NCBI GenBank assembly: GCA_937960625.1
Contig: CALGPD010000026.1
Coordinates: 1-7,608 of the forward strand
DNA length: 7,608 nucleotides
Reading direction: 5' to 3'
DNA from: an uncultured Spirochaetia bacterium
GTDB lineage: Bacteria; Spirochaetota; CALGPD01
In this document: piece after piece, positions 1 to 5,924 of the stretch
Numbering within the stretch: position 1 is the stretch's first letter
Layout: every line of letters begins with the position of its first letter
The notes under the pieces: model-generated
Told to the model about the DNA's origin: nothing
What the model saw: the letters and a program-made list of their open reading frames with translations, nothing else
Database searches by the model: none
Position numbers and translations under genes: made by a program

Positions 1-2
1 GT

Positions 3-827
3 TTAAATATTTTCAGGAAGTTTGCCTGTTAATGCTTTTGATTTTTCTGCAAAATCAGCTCTTTCAGCATTTACAATGTTTAAAATTTCTAGTTTAAGCC
101 CTTCGCTTAATTCAAGATTGTCATCCATCATTTCTATTATAACATCTCTGTCGTGCATATCACCTAAGGTTGACTGCATTTTTTTAGCATAACGCATTAT
201 TTTGGGGAAACTCGTTGGAAGTACCGGTTTAAAAAACTCGATATTATATCTTAAACGTTTACAAAGAATTCGTAAATCATGCCCAGGTTCAGGGTTTTCA
301 AAGTTTTCCAAAACACTTTTACCGAGTTTAAGAACTCCGCTTCTGATTTTATTAACTTTTTTGAAAGCAAAAACTTCGACTGTTTTATCTTTACTGTCTT
401 TTATAGGTAAAGCCATAATTGCAGCGAGTATTTTTAAAGGTTCGTCAAGCTCTTTGTTTTCTATAACGTTTATAACATCCTGCCTTAACTCATCTTCGGT
501 TTTTTTTCTTTGTTTAATCCACCGGTTAAACTCAGCTTTATTGGGCTGGGAAATTGTAAGGTTTTCAAGTATTTGATTTGATACTTCCATGTCCCGTACA
601 GGGCCGAACTTATTGAAAATATTTTTTAGAGCAGTTCTTAACTTTTTAACGTAAAACTTATCATAAACATTATCAACTTCTCTTAAAACAGCGCGTATTC
701 TTCTAATAGCAACGCGTGTATCATGAACAGCCTCAGGGTCTTCACCTTTTATTACTTCACGCACACATCGTTTGGTTTGATTGATATATCTTTGCAAGTT
801 TTTATTAACATATTCTGAAATTAACAC
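3..827 (-). CDS. CHAD-domain protein, probable polyphosphate binder
   Basis: This 274-residue protein is predicted cytosolic, with no signal peptide or membrane helix. It has the marks of the CHAD (conserved histidine alpha-helical) family: HDTR at residues 35-38 followed by an Arg-rich helix (VAIRRIRAVLREV), GPVRDM around 75-80, a second HD-L-R at 183-186 followed by CKRLRY, and LGDMHDRDV at 221-229. The paired His/Arg/Lys-rich helices are the family's basic surface, and characterised CHAD proteins bind inorganic polyphosphate; binding here is inferred from the family. The frame stays open upstream to a TTG at 875. I prefer the GTG at 827 because GGAGG (complement of 832-836) lies just before it, although the 4-nt spacing is short, and because the upstream codons look like AT-rich leader. 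The gene is divergent from queA. No CYTH triphosphatase, ppk or ppx partner is visible in the window. The family call is firm; the physiological role is open. Confidence 0.9.
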   Translation of the reverse strand: MLISEYVNKNLQRYINQTKRCVREVIKGEDPEAVHDTRVAIRRIRAVLREVDNVYDKFYVKKLRTALKNIFNKFGPVRDMEVSNQILENLTISQPNKAEFNRWIKQRKKTEDELRQDVINVIENKELDEPLKILAAIMALPIKDSKDKTVEVFAFKKVNKIRSGVLKLGKSVLENFENPEPGHDLRILCKRLRYNIEFFKPVLPTSFPKIMRYAKKMQSTLGDMHDRDVIIEMMDDNLELSEGLKLEILNIVNAERADFAEKSKALTGKLPENI

Positions 828-865
828 AAATCCTCCGAATTCCCTATATTTTATTTGGGATATTA

Positions 866-896
866 AATATAGCAATGTGTGTTTAGAAAATGTTAA
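866..896 (-). promoter_or_regulatory. possible promoter of the CHAD gene
   Basis: On the minus strand a TTAACA -35-like hexamer (complement of 891-896) and a TATATT -10-like hexamer (complement of 866-871) are separated by 19 nt, longer than the usual 17. The predicted start site would fall near 859, upstream of the GGAGG site and the GTG start at 827, which fits that start choice. The region is very AT-rich, so chance matches are likely. Confidence 0.3.
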
Positions 897-988
897 GATA
901 ATATTAATTTTTTATTAATTTTACAATAAATCATTTTGCACTTTTCTAATAATATTTTTATTTTTATCTTGTTTATAACAAAAAAATC

Positions 989-994
989 TATAAT
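989..994 (+). promoter_or_regulatory. TATAAT -10 element close to the queA start
   Basis: A perfect TATAAT lies 12 nt before the queA ATG. If used, transcription would start about 4-6 nt before the start codon, giving an almost leaderless mRNA. No good -35 is present at 16-18 nt spacing; TTGTTT at 969-974 is only 14 nt away. An alternative upstream promoter is TTGCAC at 936-941 with TATTTT at 959-964 (17-nt spacing). Neither is certain in such AT-rich sequence. Confidence 0.35.
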
Positions 995-1006
995 TTTTTA
1001 TCAAAT

Positions 1007-2032
1007 ATGAAAACTAAATATTATAATTATACATTGCCAGATGAATTAATTGCACTTGAGCCAAGCCCGGAACGTGATGCATGTAGGCTGCTCGTTGTTG
1101 ATAAAAAAACTGAAACTATAGAACATAAAGTCTTTTCAAATATTGTTGATTATCTAAAGCAAGGCGATGTTCTCGTTTTAAATGATACTAAGGTTTTAAA
1201 TGCAAGAATATATGCAAATAGGCAGACCGGAGCAAAAATAGAAATAGTTTTATTGCAGTCGGATGACTTTGTAAAATGGGAAGTTTTAACCAACAGATCT
1301 AAGAGGTTAAAAATGGGAGACAGGTTACAAGTAAATGATGATGTTTTTGCTGAAATTGAAGAAGTAAAAGAAAATGGGATTAAAATTTTAAAGTTTAATA
1401 TAGAATTAACTCCTAAACTTTTAAGTGAAATAGGCGAGATTCCTTTACCCCCATATATTAAAACGAAACGTAAACCGGATCTATTAGATAATACATGGTA
1501 TCAAACTGTTTTTAGCAAAAACTATGGCAGTAAAGCAAGCCCTACTGCAGGTTTGCATTTTACTGACGAGTTATTGTTGAAATTAAAGCAAAAGGGAGTT
1601 ATTATTGAATATATAACGCTGCATATTTCTTTATCAACTTTTAATCCGATTAGGACAGATGATATAGATGACCACGTTATGCATACTGAATATTTTGAAG
1701 TATCTGAAGAGTGCGTGCAGACAATATTAACTGCGCGAAAAAAAGAAAGCAGGGTTTTTGCTGTAGGAACAACGGTAATACGTGCTCTTGAATCCGCGGC
1801 AAAACAAAATGAATTGAAATCACTTTCCGGTTATACAGATTTGTTTATCAAACCGGGATATAAGTTTAAGGTTTGTGATGCGGTTATAACGAACTTTCAT
1901 ACACCTAACTCAACTCTACTTGTATTAGTGAGCGCTTTTGCGGGAAATGAGTTGATAAAAAAAGTGTATAAGACCGCAATAAAAGAAAAATACCGTTTTT
2001 TAAGTTACGGTGATTCAATGTTGATATTTTAA
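1007..2032 (+). CDS. queA: S-adenosylmethionine:tRNA ribosyltransferase-isomerase QueA
   Basis: QueA transfers and isomerises the ribosyl moiety of S-adenosylmethionine onto preQ1 at position 34 of GUN-anticodon tRNAs, forming epoxyqueuosine, the penultimate step of queuosine synthesis in the cytosol. The 341-residue protein is of normal family length and covers the family end to end: LPDELIA near the N-terminus, LNDTKVLNAR at 58-67, IPLPPYI at 145-151, ASPTAGLHFT at 177-186, AVGTTVIRALESAA at 252-265, the TD-FI-PGYKFKV-DA-ITNFH block at 277-298, and the terminal YRFLSYGDSMLI. The ATG at 1007 matches the expected family start, but no SD site precedes it; there is no G at all between 972 and the start codon. 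The segment usually read as LHVGxGTF is LHISLSTF here (residues 205-212), so two family glycines are serines. It is the first gene of an operon and ends 14 nt before the small CX2C protein. QueG/QueH, needed for the next step, is not in the window. Confidence 0.97.
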   Translation: MKTKYYNYTLPDELIALEPSPERDACRLLVVDKKTETIEHKVFSNIVDYLKQGDVLVLNDTKVLNARIYANRQTGAKIEIVLLQSDDFVKWEVLTNRSKRLKMGDRLQVNDDVFAEIEEVKENGIKILKFNIELTPKLLSEIGEIPLPPYIKTKRKPDLLDNTWYQTVFSKNYGSKASPTAGLHFTDELLLKLKQKGVIIEYITLHISLSTFNPIRTDDIDDHVMHTEYFEVSEECVQTILTARKKESRVFAVGTTVIRALESAAKQNELKSLSGYTDLFIKPGYKFKVCDAVITNFHTPNSTLLVLVSAFAGNELIKKVYKTAIKEKYRFLSYGDSMLIF

Positions 2033-2046
2033 TGGAGTAAATATAT

Positions 2047-2310
2047 ATGGGAAAATACGGTTTTGAAGAATACCAGCATGAGAAAACTTTCTATGAGGAT
2101 GATGAGATTGGTTTTGAAACCGGTTATGATGATGATCAATTAGTTGACACAGATTCAGAGGAGACTGAAACCTATATTTGTGAAGATTGTTCTCACAAAT
2201 GGCAGTTATCAGTATCAGAACGCGGCGACCTTTTTGATTATTATAACGGCGATAGAAGCGGAAATGTTTGTCCTATGTGCGGTTCATTTTCTATTTACGT
2301 TGTAGAATGA
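2047..2310 (+). CDS. small acidic zinc-ribbon-like protein of unknown function
   Basis: This is an 87-residue protein I do not recognise. Its first 42 residues are strongly acidic (about 16 Asp/Glu, including DDE at 18-20 and DDD at 28-30) and aromatic-rich, and look largely unstructured. The second half carries two CX2C knuckles, C45-C48 (ICEDCSHKW) and C75-C78 (CPMCGS), separated by 26 residues. This is the usual layout of a four-cysteine zinc ribbon, so structural zinc binding is inferred. The start is well supported by GGAG at 2034-2037, 9 nt before the ATG. It lies 14 nt after queA, and its TGA overlaps the miaB ATG as ATGA, so it is expressed with two tRNA-modification genes. A role linked to tRNA or ribosomes is suggested only by this context. 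Zinc ribbons also occur in transcription and chaperone proteins, so no function is assigned. Confidence 0.9.
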   Translation: MGKYGFEEYQHEKTFYEDDEIGFETGYDDDQLVDTDSEETETYICEDCSHKWQLSVSERGDLFDYYNGDRSGNVCPMCGSFSIYVVE

Positions 2311-3608
2311 AAACCATGAGCTTTTTTATTGAAACTTATGGCTGTCAGATGAATGTGGCGGATTCATCCGGACTGGCAAGACTGCTTGAATTAAACGGTT
2401 TAAAGTTTAATGATTCTTTTACCCCTGATACAGATGTTGTCATTATAAATACTTGTTCTGTTAGGCATTCTGCGGAAAACAGAATTTACGGCAGGCTGGG
2501 GTATTATAAAAATTTAAAACAAAAACAATCTTTCATATTAATCCTGACCGGCTGTATGGCTGAAAAAGAAAAGCAAAATATATTGAAGATTGCACCCCAT
2601 ATTGACTTCGTTGTAGGCACACATAACCAGAAATTAATTCCAGGGCTTATAAAAAATTCCAGTAATGAAAATGTATTCACGGGTTTTGGAAATTACTCTT
2701 TTACAAGTTCCGTTTCCGATGAAAAATTTCCTTTCCGCGCTTTTGTTACAATAATACACGGTTGCTCCAACTTTTGTACTTATTGTATCGTTCCATATGT
2801 CCGTGGTAGGGAAATATCCAGAAATCCTGAGGAGATTGTTTCGGATATAGAAAACCTTGTTAAGAACGGAGTAAAAGAAATAGTACTGCTTGGGCAGAAT
2901 GTTAATTCCTACGGGATTAATGAAGGCCATATTAATTTTTCAGAGTTATTAAAACGCGTTGATAATATTCCCGGATTAAAACGCTTACGCTTTATAACCA
3001 GCCATCCCAAGGATTTTAGCTTTGAGTTAATTGATACGCTGGCAGAGCTTAAAACCCTTTGTCATGATATACATCTGCCTTTGCAAAGCGCTTCAAATAA
3101 AATATTAAAACTCATGAACCGGAAATACACTTTTGAGAATTATTATTCAAAAATAAAATATCTTAGAGAAAAGATAGATTCTCCCAGAATAACCACAGAC
3201 CTTTTAGTGGGTTTTCCAGGAGAAGATGAATACGATTATAGCGGAACAATTCAGGCAATAAAAGATATCCGTTTCGACAGCGCATTTATGTACAAATATT
3301 CTCCCCGTGAGGGAACTGATGCTTTTAACATAAAAGAGGAGATAAGTGATGAAGAAAAACAAAACAGGCTTGCAAATTTAATAAATATACAGAATAATAT
3401 AACTGAACAGAATTTGAAAAACCGGATTAACTCAATAGAAAGGGTACTTATTGAAACAGTGAGTAAAAACAACGAGCGGGAATATAAAGGTGTTTCCGGC
3501 AAAGGTTACGCTGTTGTATTTGAAACGGAAAATAATGTCCCCGGAGATATTGTTAAAGTTAAGATTACCGGAGTAAAAGGGCAAACACTAAAAGGAAAAC
3601 TAGTATGA
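2307..3608 (+). CDS. miaB: tRNA-2-methylthio-N6-isopentenyladenosine-37 synthase MiaB
   Basis: MiaB is a radical-SAM methylthiotransferase that adds a methylthio group at C2 of N6-isopentenyladenosine-37 in tRNAs reading codons that begin with U. The 433-residue protein has all three expected domains. The N-terminal UPF0004 domain has the three auxiliary-cluster cysteines C13 (ETYGCQMN), C50 (NTCSVR) and C83 (TGCMAE). The radical-SAM core has C153, C157 and C160 in GCSNFCTYCIVPYVRGRE. A C-terminal TRAM RNA-binding domain spans about 370-433. NTCSVR and IVPYVRGRE favour MiaB over the ribosomal-protein enzyme RimO. I chose the ATG at 2307 because it forms an ATGA overlap with the upstream stop and leaves the usual short lead into ETYGCQMN. 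The frame is open back to a TTG at 2268, but that would add an unlikely 13-residue extension inside the neighbouring gene. No strong SD is seen, consistent with translational coupling. MiaA, which makes its substrate, is not in the window. Confidence 0.97.
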   Translation: MKTMSFFIETYGCQMNVADSSGLARLLELNGLKFNDSFTPDTDVVIINTCSVRHSAENRIYGRLGYYKNLKQKQSFILILTGCMAEKEKQNILKIAPHIDFVVGTHNQKLIPGLIKNSSNENVFTGFGNYSFTSSVSDEKFPFRAFVTIIHGCSNFCTYCIVPYVRGREISRNPEEIVSDIENLVKNGVKEIVLLGQNVNSYGINEGHINFSELLKRVDNIPGLKRLRFITSHPKDFSFELIDTLAELKTLCHDIHLPLQSASNKILKLMNRKYTFENYYSKIKYLREKIDSPRITTDLLVGFPGEDEYDYSGTIQAIKDIRFDSAFMYKYSPREGTDAFNIKEEISDEEKQNRLANLINIQNNITEQNLKNRINSIERVLIETVSKNNEREYKGVSGKGYAVVFETENNVPGDIVKVKITGVKGQTLKGKLV

Positions 3609-3928
3609 GTAATAAAAAGATATTTTTCATAGCGATTTTATTATTATTTGTAACGGTTTTCATAGCGCAAAATATTGTTAATGAAGTTAAAATTTATTTA
3701 ATATTCACAAGCATAACCCTGCCTTCAATAGTGGCATTCCTGATTTTTGCTTTTATCGGAATGTTTATTACAATTCCTACAATATTGAAATTGCGGAAAA
3801 AAGAAAAGCAGCGCGTAAAACAGGAAAAGCAGGAACAAAAACAAAGTAAAAAAGAGAGTAAGCGAAGCCGCCGGAAAAACAAACAAATCGAAGTAACAAC
3901 AGACCTTGATACAGAAAATAAGCTTTAA
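3605..3928 (+). CDS. LapA-like (DUF1049) two-helix membrane protein with basic tail
   Basis: This 107-residue protein has two hydrophobic helices at about 5-23 and 40-61, joined by a short loop containing FIAQN and VKIYLIF. That pattern (helix, QN, beta-like segment, Leu-Pro, second helix with a Gly) is typical of the LapA/DUF1049 family. In E. coli LapA is an inner-membrane partner of the TPR protein LapB in control of lipopolysaccharide synthesis; transfer of that role here is speculative. The remaining 45 residues form a Lys/Arg/Gln/Glu-rich tail that is probably cytosolic and helical. Translation starts at an ATG overlapping the miaB stop (ATGA), with AAGGA at 3592-3596 about 8 nt upstream. 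It is the last gene of the queA-miaB operon. The next gene encodes a TPR protein, but that one is predicted to be secreted and is not an obvious LapB. Confidence 0.8.
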   Translation: MSNKKIFFIAILLLFVTVFIAQNIVNEVKIYLIFTSITLPSIVAFLIFAFIGMFITIPTILKLRKKEKQRVKQEKQEQKQSKKESKRSRRKNKQIEVTTDLDTENKL

Positions 3929-3944
3929 TAAATTTTATTTTATC

Positions 3945-3974
3945 TGTACAATACCTTTTATTTTGGTGTATAAT
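3945..3974 (+). promoter_or_regulatory. probable promoter of the TPR-ER/K gene
   Basis: A TGTACA -35-like hexamer (3945-3950, four of six consensus bases) and a perfect TATAAT (3969-3974) are separated by 18 nt, with TG directly before the -10. The predicted start site near 3981 gives a leader of about 84 nt before the ATG at 4065. It lies just after the LapA-like gene, whose stop is at 3926-3928, suggesting the TPR gene is a separate transcription unit. No hairpin-plus-T-run terminator is visible between the two genes, so read-through is possible. Confidence 0.5.
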
Positions 3975-4033
3975 ATTAATAGTAGAAAAAAACGCTTGAA
4001 ATATTTTTTAAAAATGCCGTATATCATAATGAG

Positions 4034-4048
4034 GTAAACCCTGTTTAC
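4034..4048 (+). repeat. inverted repeat GTAAAC-CCT-GTTTAC in the leader of the TPR gene
   Basis: Two perfect 6-nt arms, 4034-4039 and 4043-4048, flank a 3-nt loop. The repeat sits in the 5' leader directly against the SD AGGAG at 4049-4053. In RNA it could form a small hairpin next to the ribosome binding site; in DNA it could be an operator half-site pair. Which applies, if either, cannot be decided from the sequence. Confidence 0.45.
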
Positions 4049-4064
4049 AGGAGCGCAAAAGATT

Positions 4065-5033
4065 ATGAATAAAAAAATAATAAAAACAGCAGTAACTATT
4101 ATACTCGTTTTTATGTCTTTTTCGGTATTCGCGGGTTCCGAAGAAGTACTATATAGAGCAAAAACATTTTATAAACAGAAAAAATTCCACCTTGCCAGAG
4201 ATTTGTTTGAAAAGATTTTAACTAAAAGTCCTCTTGATTTTAACGATGAAGCTTGCCTTATTTTAGGCAATATTTATGACCATCATGAAGAATATGAAAA
4301 AGCTATTAAAATGTATCAGCGCGGGATTGAGATAACGAAAAAAGAGCGCAAACCATTATTTTATATAAATCTTGCGCAAACGTATAGGCATCAGAAAAAG
4401 TATATCAAATCTTTAATTACATTGAAACAAGTTGAAGACTATTCAGATACATATCCGGAAATATTTTTATATAAAGGCATGGCTTTCTATAAGCTTAGGG
4501 CAAAACAAAAAACCATAACAGCATGGGAAGCGTATTTAGTTAAAGTGCCGTATGGAAACCAGTCATCCACAATAAGAAAAGCAATTGCATATCTACGCTC
4601 ACCCGGGCATAAGTGGCCGGAAGAAATAGAACGGGAAAAACGCCTTGCTGAAAAACGTAAAAGAGAGCTTGAGGAAAAGCGCAGAAAAGAAGAACTTGAA
4701 CGCCAGAGAAAACAGAGATTGGCAGCTGAAAAAGAGAGAAAACGTTTAATTGAGCAGGAACGTAAGAGAAAACAAGCTCTTGCTAAAAAAGAAAAACAAC
4801 GCAGAAAAGAATTGGAAGAACAAAGAAAACGGCTTGCGCGTCTTGAAGAGCAGCAGAGAAAAGAACGCGAGAAAATGAGAAAACTAAGGGAAGAACTAGC
4901 CCGAAAACGTAAAGAAGAGCGCCTTAGAAGATTGCGCGAACAAAGAGACCGTGTGAATATAAAAACCAAACAGGTTAATCCCAATGACCGCGGCCGCGAA
5001 GAAGGGAAAAAATACGACGAAATTGAGCGCTAA
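4065..5033 (+). CDS. secreted TPR protein with long ER/K charged helix
   Basis: This 322-residue protein has no recognised named family. Residues 1-23 form a Sec signal peptide: a Lys-rich start, a hydrophobic core and a probable cleavage site SVFA|GS. There is no lipobox, so a soluble exported protein is predicted. Residues 26-165 hold about four TPR-like helix pairs: Y30...F49, A63...Y84, P97...L120 and the PEIFLYKGMAFYKL segment from 131. TPRs mediate protein-protein contacts. Residues 185-296 are almost entirely Lys, Arg, Glu, Gln and Leu, giving either a coiled coil or a stable single ER/K helix. A 26-residue polar tail follows. The start is supported by AGGAG at 4049-4053, 11 nt upstream. 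Its own promoter-like sequence lies at 3945-3974. The stop overlaps that of the convergent lipoprotein gene by 4 nt. The layout recalls a periplasmic scaffold or spacer, similar in spirit to the helical arm of TolA, but there is no homology evidence for that. Function unknown. Confidence 0.88.
   Translation: MNKKIIKTAVTIILVFMSFSVFAGSEEVLYRAKTFYKQKKFHLARDLFEKILTKSPLDFNDEACLILGNIYDHHEEYEKAIKMYQRGIEITKKERKPLFYINLAQTYRHQKKYIKSLITLKQVEDYSDTYPEIFLYKGMAFYKLRAKQKTITAWEAYLVKVPYGNQSSTIRKAIAYLRSPGHKWPEEIEREKRLAEKRKRELEEKRRKEELERQRKQRLAAEKERKRLIEQERKRKQALAKKEKQRRKELEEQRKRLARLEEQQRKEREKMRKLREELARKRKEERLRRLREQRDRVNIKTKQVNPNDRGREEGKKYDEIER
4617..4952 (+). repeat. low-complexity Lys/Arg/Glu-coding segment
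   Basis: This stretch encodes residues 185-296 of the TPR protein and is dominated by AAA, GAA, CGT/CGC, AGA and CTT codons. Near-identical pieces recur; for example CGCAGAAAAGAA occurs both near 4680 and near 4800. This fits growth of the helix by local duplication or slippage. The biased composition also produces a long but spurious open frame on the opposite strand. Confidence 0.7.
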
Positions 5034-5809
5034 TTCCAGCATTCAAATACGAGCTTGAAAAAATGTATTACAGCGTTTATATGTTTAGGCCTTGTGAAAT
5101 AGTATTTAAATTTTTTTGGATATTTATATGGTTCGCGGTATCCACCGCTGTTTTCCGTTTTATATCCCACACTAGATTCTCCGGTAAAATGATATACATA
5201 ATCTTCTTTTTTCGCATCTATTATAAATATTTCGCCTTTTTGATGCCATAAATTAACATTCCAATACATATTTCGTTTTTCAAATTCATGTTGTTTGGGA
5301 TATTTATTCTGTTTACTTACATTTGTGGCCAAAATTTCTTTGAATCTAACATGTCTTGGTCGTTCAAAAATTATAATAATCAAATACCTGCATCCAATTT
5401 TTTCTGCAATTTTAACAAAAGGCAAGGGGTAAATTATAGGGTTTTTATATTGTTGTTTTTTGAAGAATTTATATAAATTTTTAATATTTAATAATGCTTC
5501 AGTTTGGTGGGGAAAAAGTATGTTGAATTTTTTAAGGAAATGTTTTTTAGCTAATATTAATCCTTTATTATAGTTTTCTTCAATTTTTTTTAAGTCAACA
5601 CGTATTTCATTTGAAGCAGAATAATATTTTTTTCTATATTTATTTTCTTCCCGGTATTTTAATACTATTGGTAAAAATACAGTTTTTTTCTTTCTCATCA
5701 TTTCCGGTTTAAAACCATGAAAAAGTTTTTCTTTTGAATTAAAAGTAGAAGAACAGGAAATTAAAAATATGAATAAAGTTATAAAATAGTATGCCTGCCT
5801 TATTTTCAT
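5030..5809 (-). CDS. lipoprotein of an uncharacterised family, paralogue A
   Basis: This 259-residue predicted lipoprotein has a signal peptide at 1-18 and lipobox LISC, with C19 as the lipidated residue. Ser at +2 suggests the outer membrane by the E. coli Lol rule. I do not recognise the family. The mature part has FHGFKPE (30-36), KTVFLP (42-47), FPHQTEALL (99-107), CRYLIIIIF (140-148), WHQKGEIFIID-KK (188-201), a GY/ENS region near 215-221, and a C-terminal HINAV...F..WN. Nearly all these blocks recur in the upstream neighbour (6647-5925), so the two are tandem paralogues; this copy is longer, mainly after VFLP. The VFLP strand followed by helix and strand blocks is loosely like the alpha/beta fold of LpoB/CsgG/TolB-N-type envelope proteins, which is inference only. 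I chose the ATG at 5809 because GGAG (complement of 5820-5823) lies about 10 nt upstream and it gives a normal signal peptide; the in-frame ATG at 5851 would add 14 residues. The stop overlaps the convergent TPR gene by 4 nt. Confidence 0.88.
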   Translation of the reverse strand: MKIRQAYYFITLFIFLISCSSTFNSKEKLFHGFKPEMMRKKKTVFLPIVLKYREENKYRKKYYSASNEIRVDLKKIEENYNKGLILAKKHFLKKFNILFPHQTEALLNIKNLYKFFKKQQYKNPIIYPLPFVKIAEKIGCRYLIIIIFERPRHVRFKEILATNVSKQNKYPKQHEFEKRNMYWNVNLWHQKGEIFIIDAKKEDYVYHFTGESSVGYKTENSGGYREPYKYPKKFKYYFTRPKHINAVIHFFKLVFECWN

Positions 5810-5839
5810 AAAATTTATTCTCCAATTTAAATTATTTAT

Positions 5840-5868
5840 AATATATAGCATGCTTTTATGTTTTTAAA
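5840..5868 (-). promoter_or_regulatory. possible promoter of lipoprotein A
   Basis: On the minus strand a TTTAAA -35-like hexamer (complement of 5863-5868) and a TATATT -10-like hexamer (complement of 5840-5845) have the ideal 17-nt spacing. The predicted start near 5833 leaves a leader of about 24 nt containing the GGAG SD. The -35 lies inside an inverted repeat (5857-5872). This would allow lipoprotein A to be expressed independently of the gatA-led transcript. AT-rich sequence makes such matches easy by chance. Confidence 0.35.
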
Positions 5869-5883
5869 CATAATTAGCTAATT
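5857..5883. repeat. two adjacent palindromes between the paralogous lipoprotein genes
   Basis: TATGTTTTTAAACATA (5857-5872) has 7-nt inverted arms around TT. It shares one base with AATTAGCTAATT (5872-5883), a perfect 12-nt palindrome. Both lie in the 115-nt gap between lipoprotein genes B and A, over the predicted -35 of A. They could be an operator; no strong GC hairpin with a T-run is present, so a classical terminator is unlikely. Confidence 0.4.
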
Positions 5884-5924
5884 TTAAAGCGTATTTATAT
5901 TTTTTTTTGATTTTCCGTTGTTAT

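Noticed and set aside
202..576. 124-residue open frame on the plus strand inside the CHAD gene
   Set aside because: It lies fully antisense to a protein with clear CHAD motifs, and its low-complexity Ser/Leu sequence has no family features.
828..875. Extension of the CHAD protein upstream to a TTG codon
   Set aside because: A GGAGG site lies inside this stretch just before GTG 827, and the extra codons look like AT-rich leader.
897..1006. Riboswitch (for example preQ1-type) upstream of queA
   Set aside because: The region is almost pure A/T with no plausible stems or aptamer core, and the promoter candidates leave little leader.
2268..2306. Extension of MiaB upstream to a TTG codon
   Set aside because: It would add 13 residues overlapping the CX2C protein; the family N-terminus and the ATGA overlap favour the start at 2307.
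3929..3968. Terminator after the LapA-like gene
   Set aside because: The stretch is T-rich, but I find no stem with adequate pairing before a T-run.
4487..4984. 165-residue open frame on the minus strand opposite the ER/K-coding region
   Set aside because: It is the Ser/Leu/Phe/Arg-rich mirror of Lys/Glu/Arg codons, a composition artefact with no SD or recognisable domain.
4988..4998. GC-rich CCGCGGCCGCG containing an 8-base NotI-type palindrome in an AT-rich region
   Set aside because: It is coding sequence for Asp-Arg-Gly-Arg near the end of the TPR protein; no flanking structure suggests a site of transfer or cloning.
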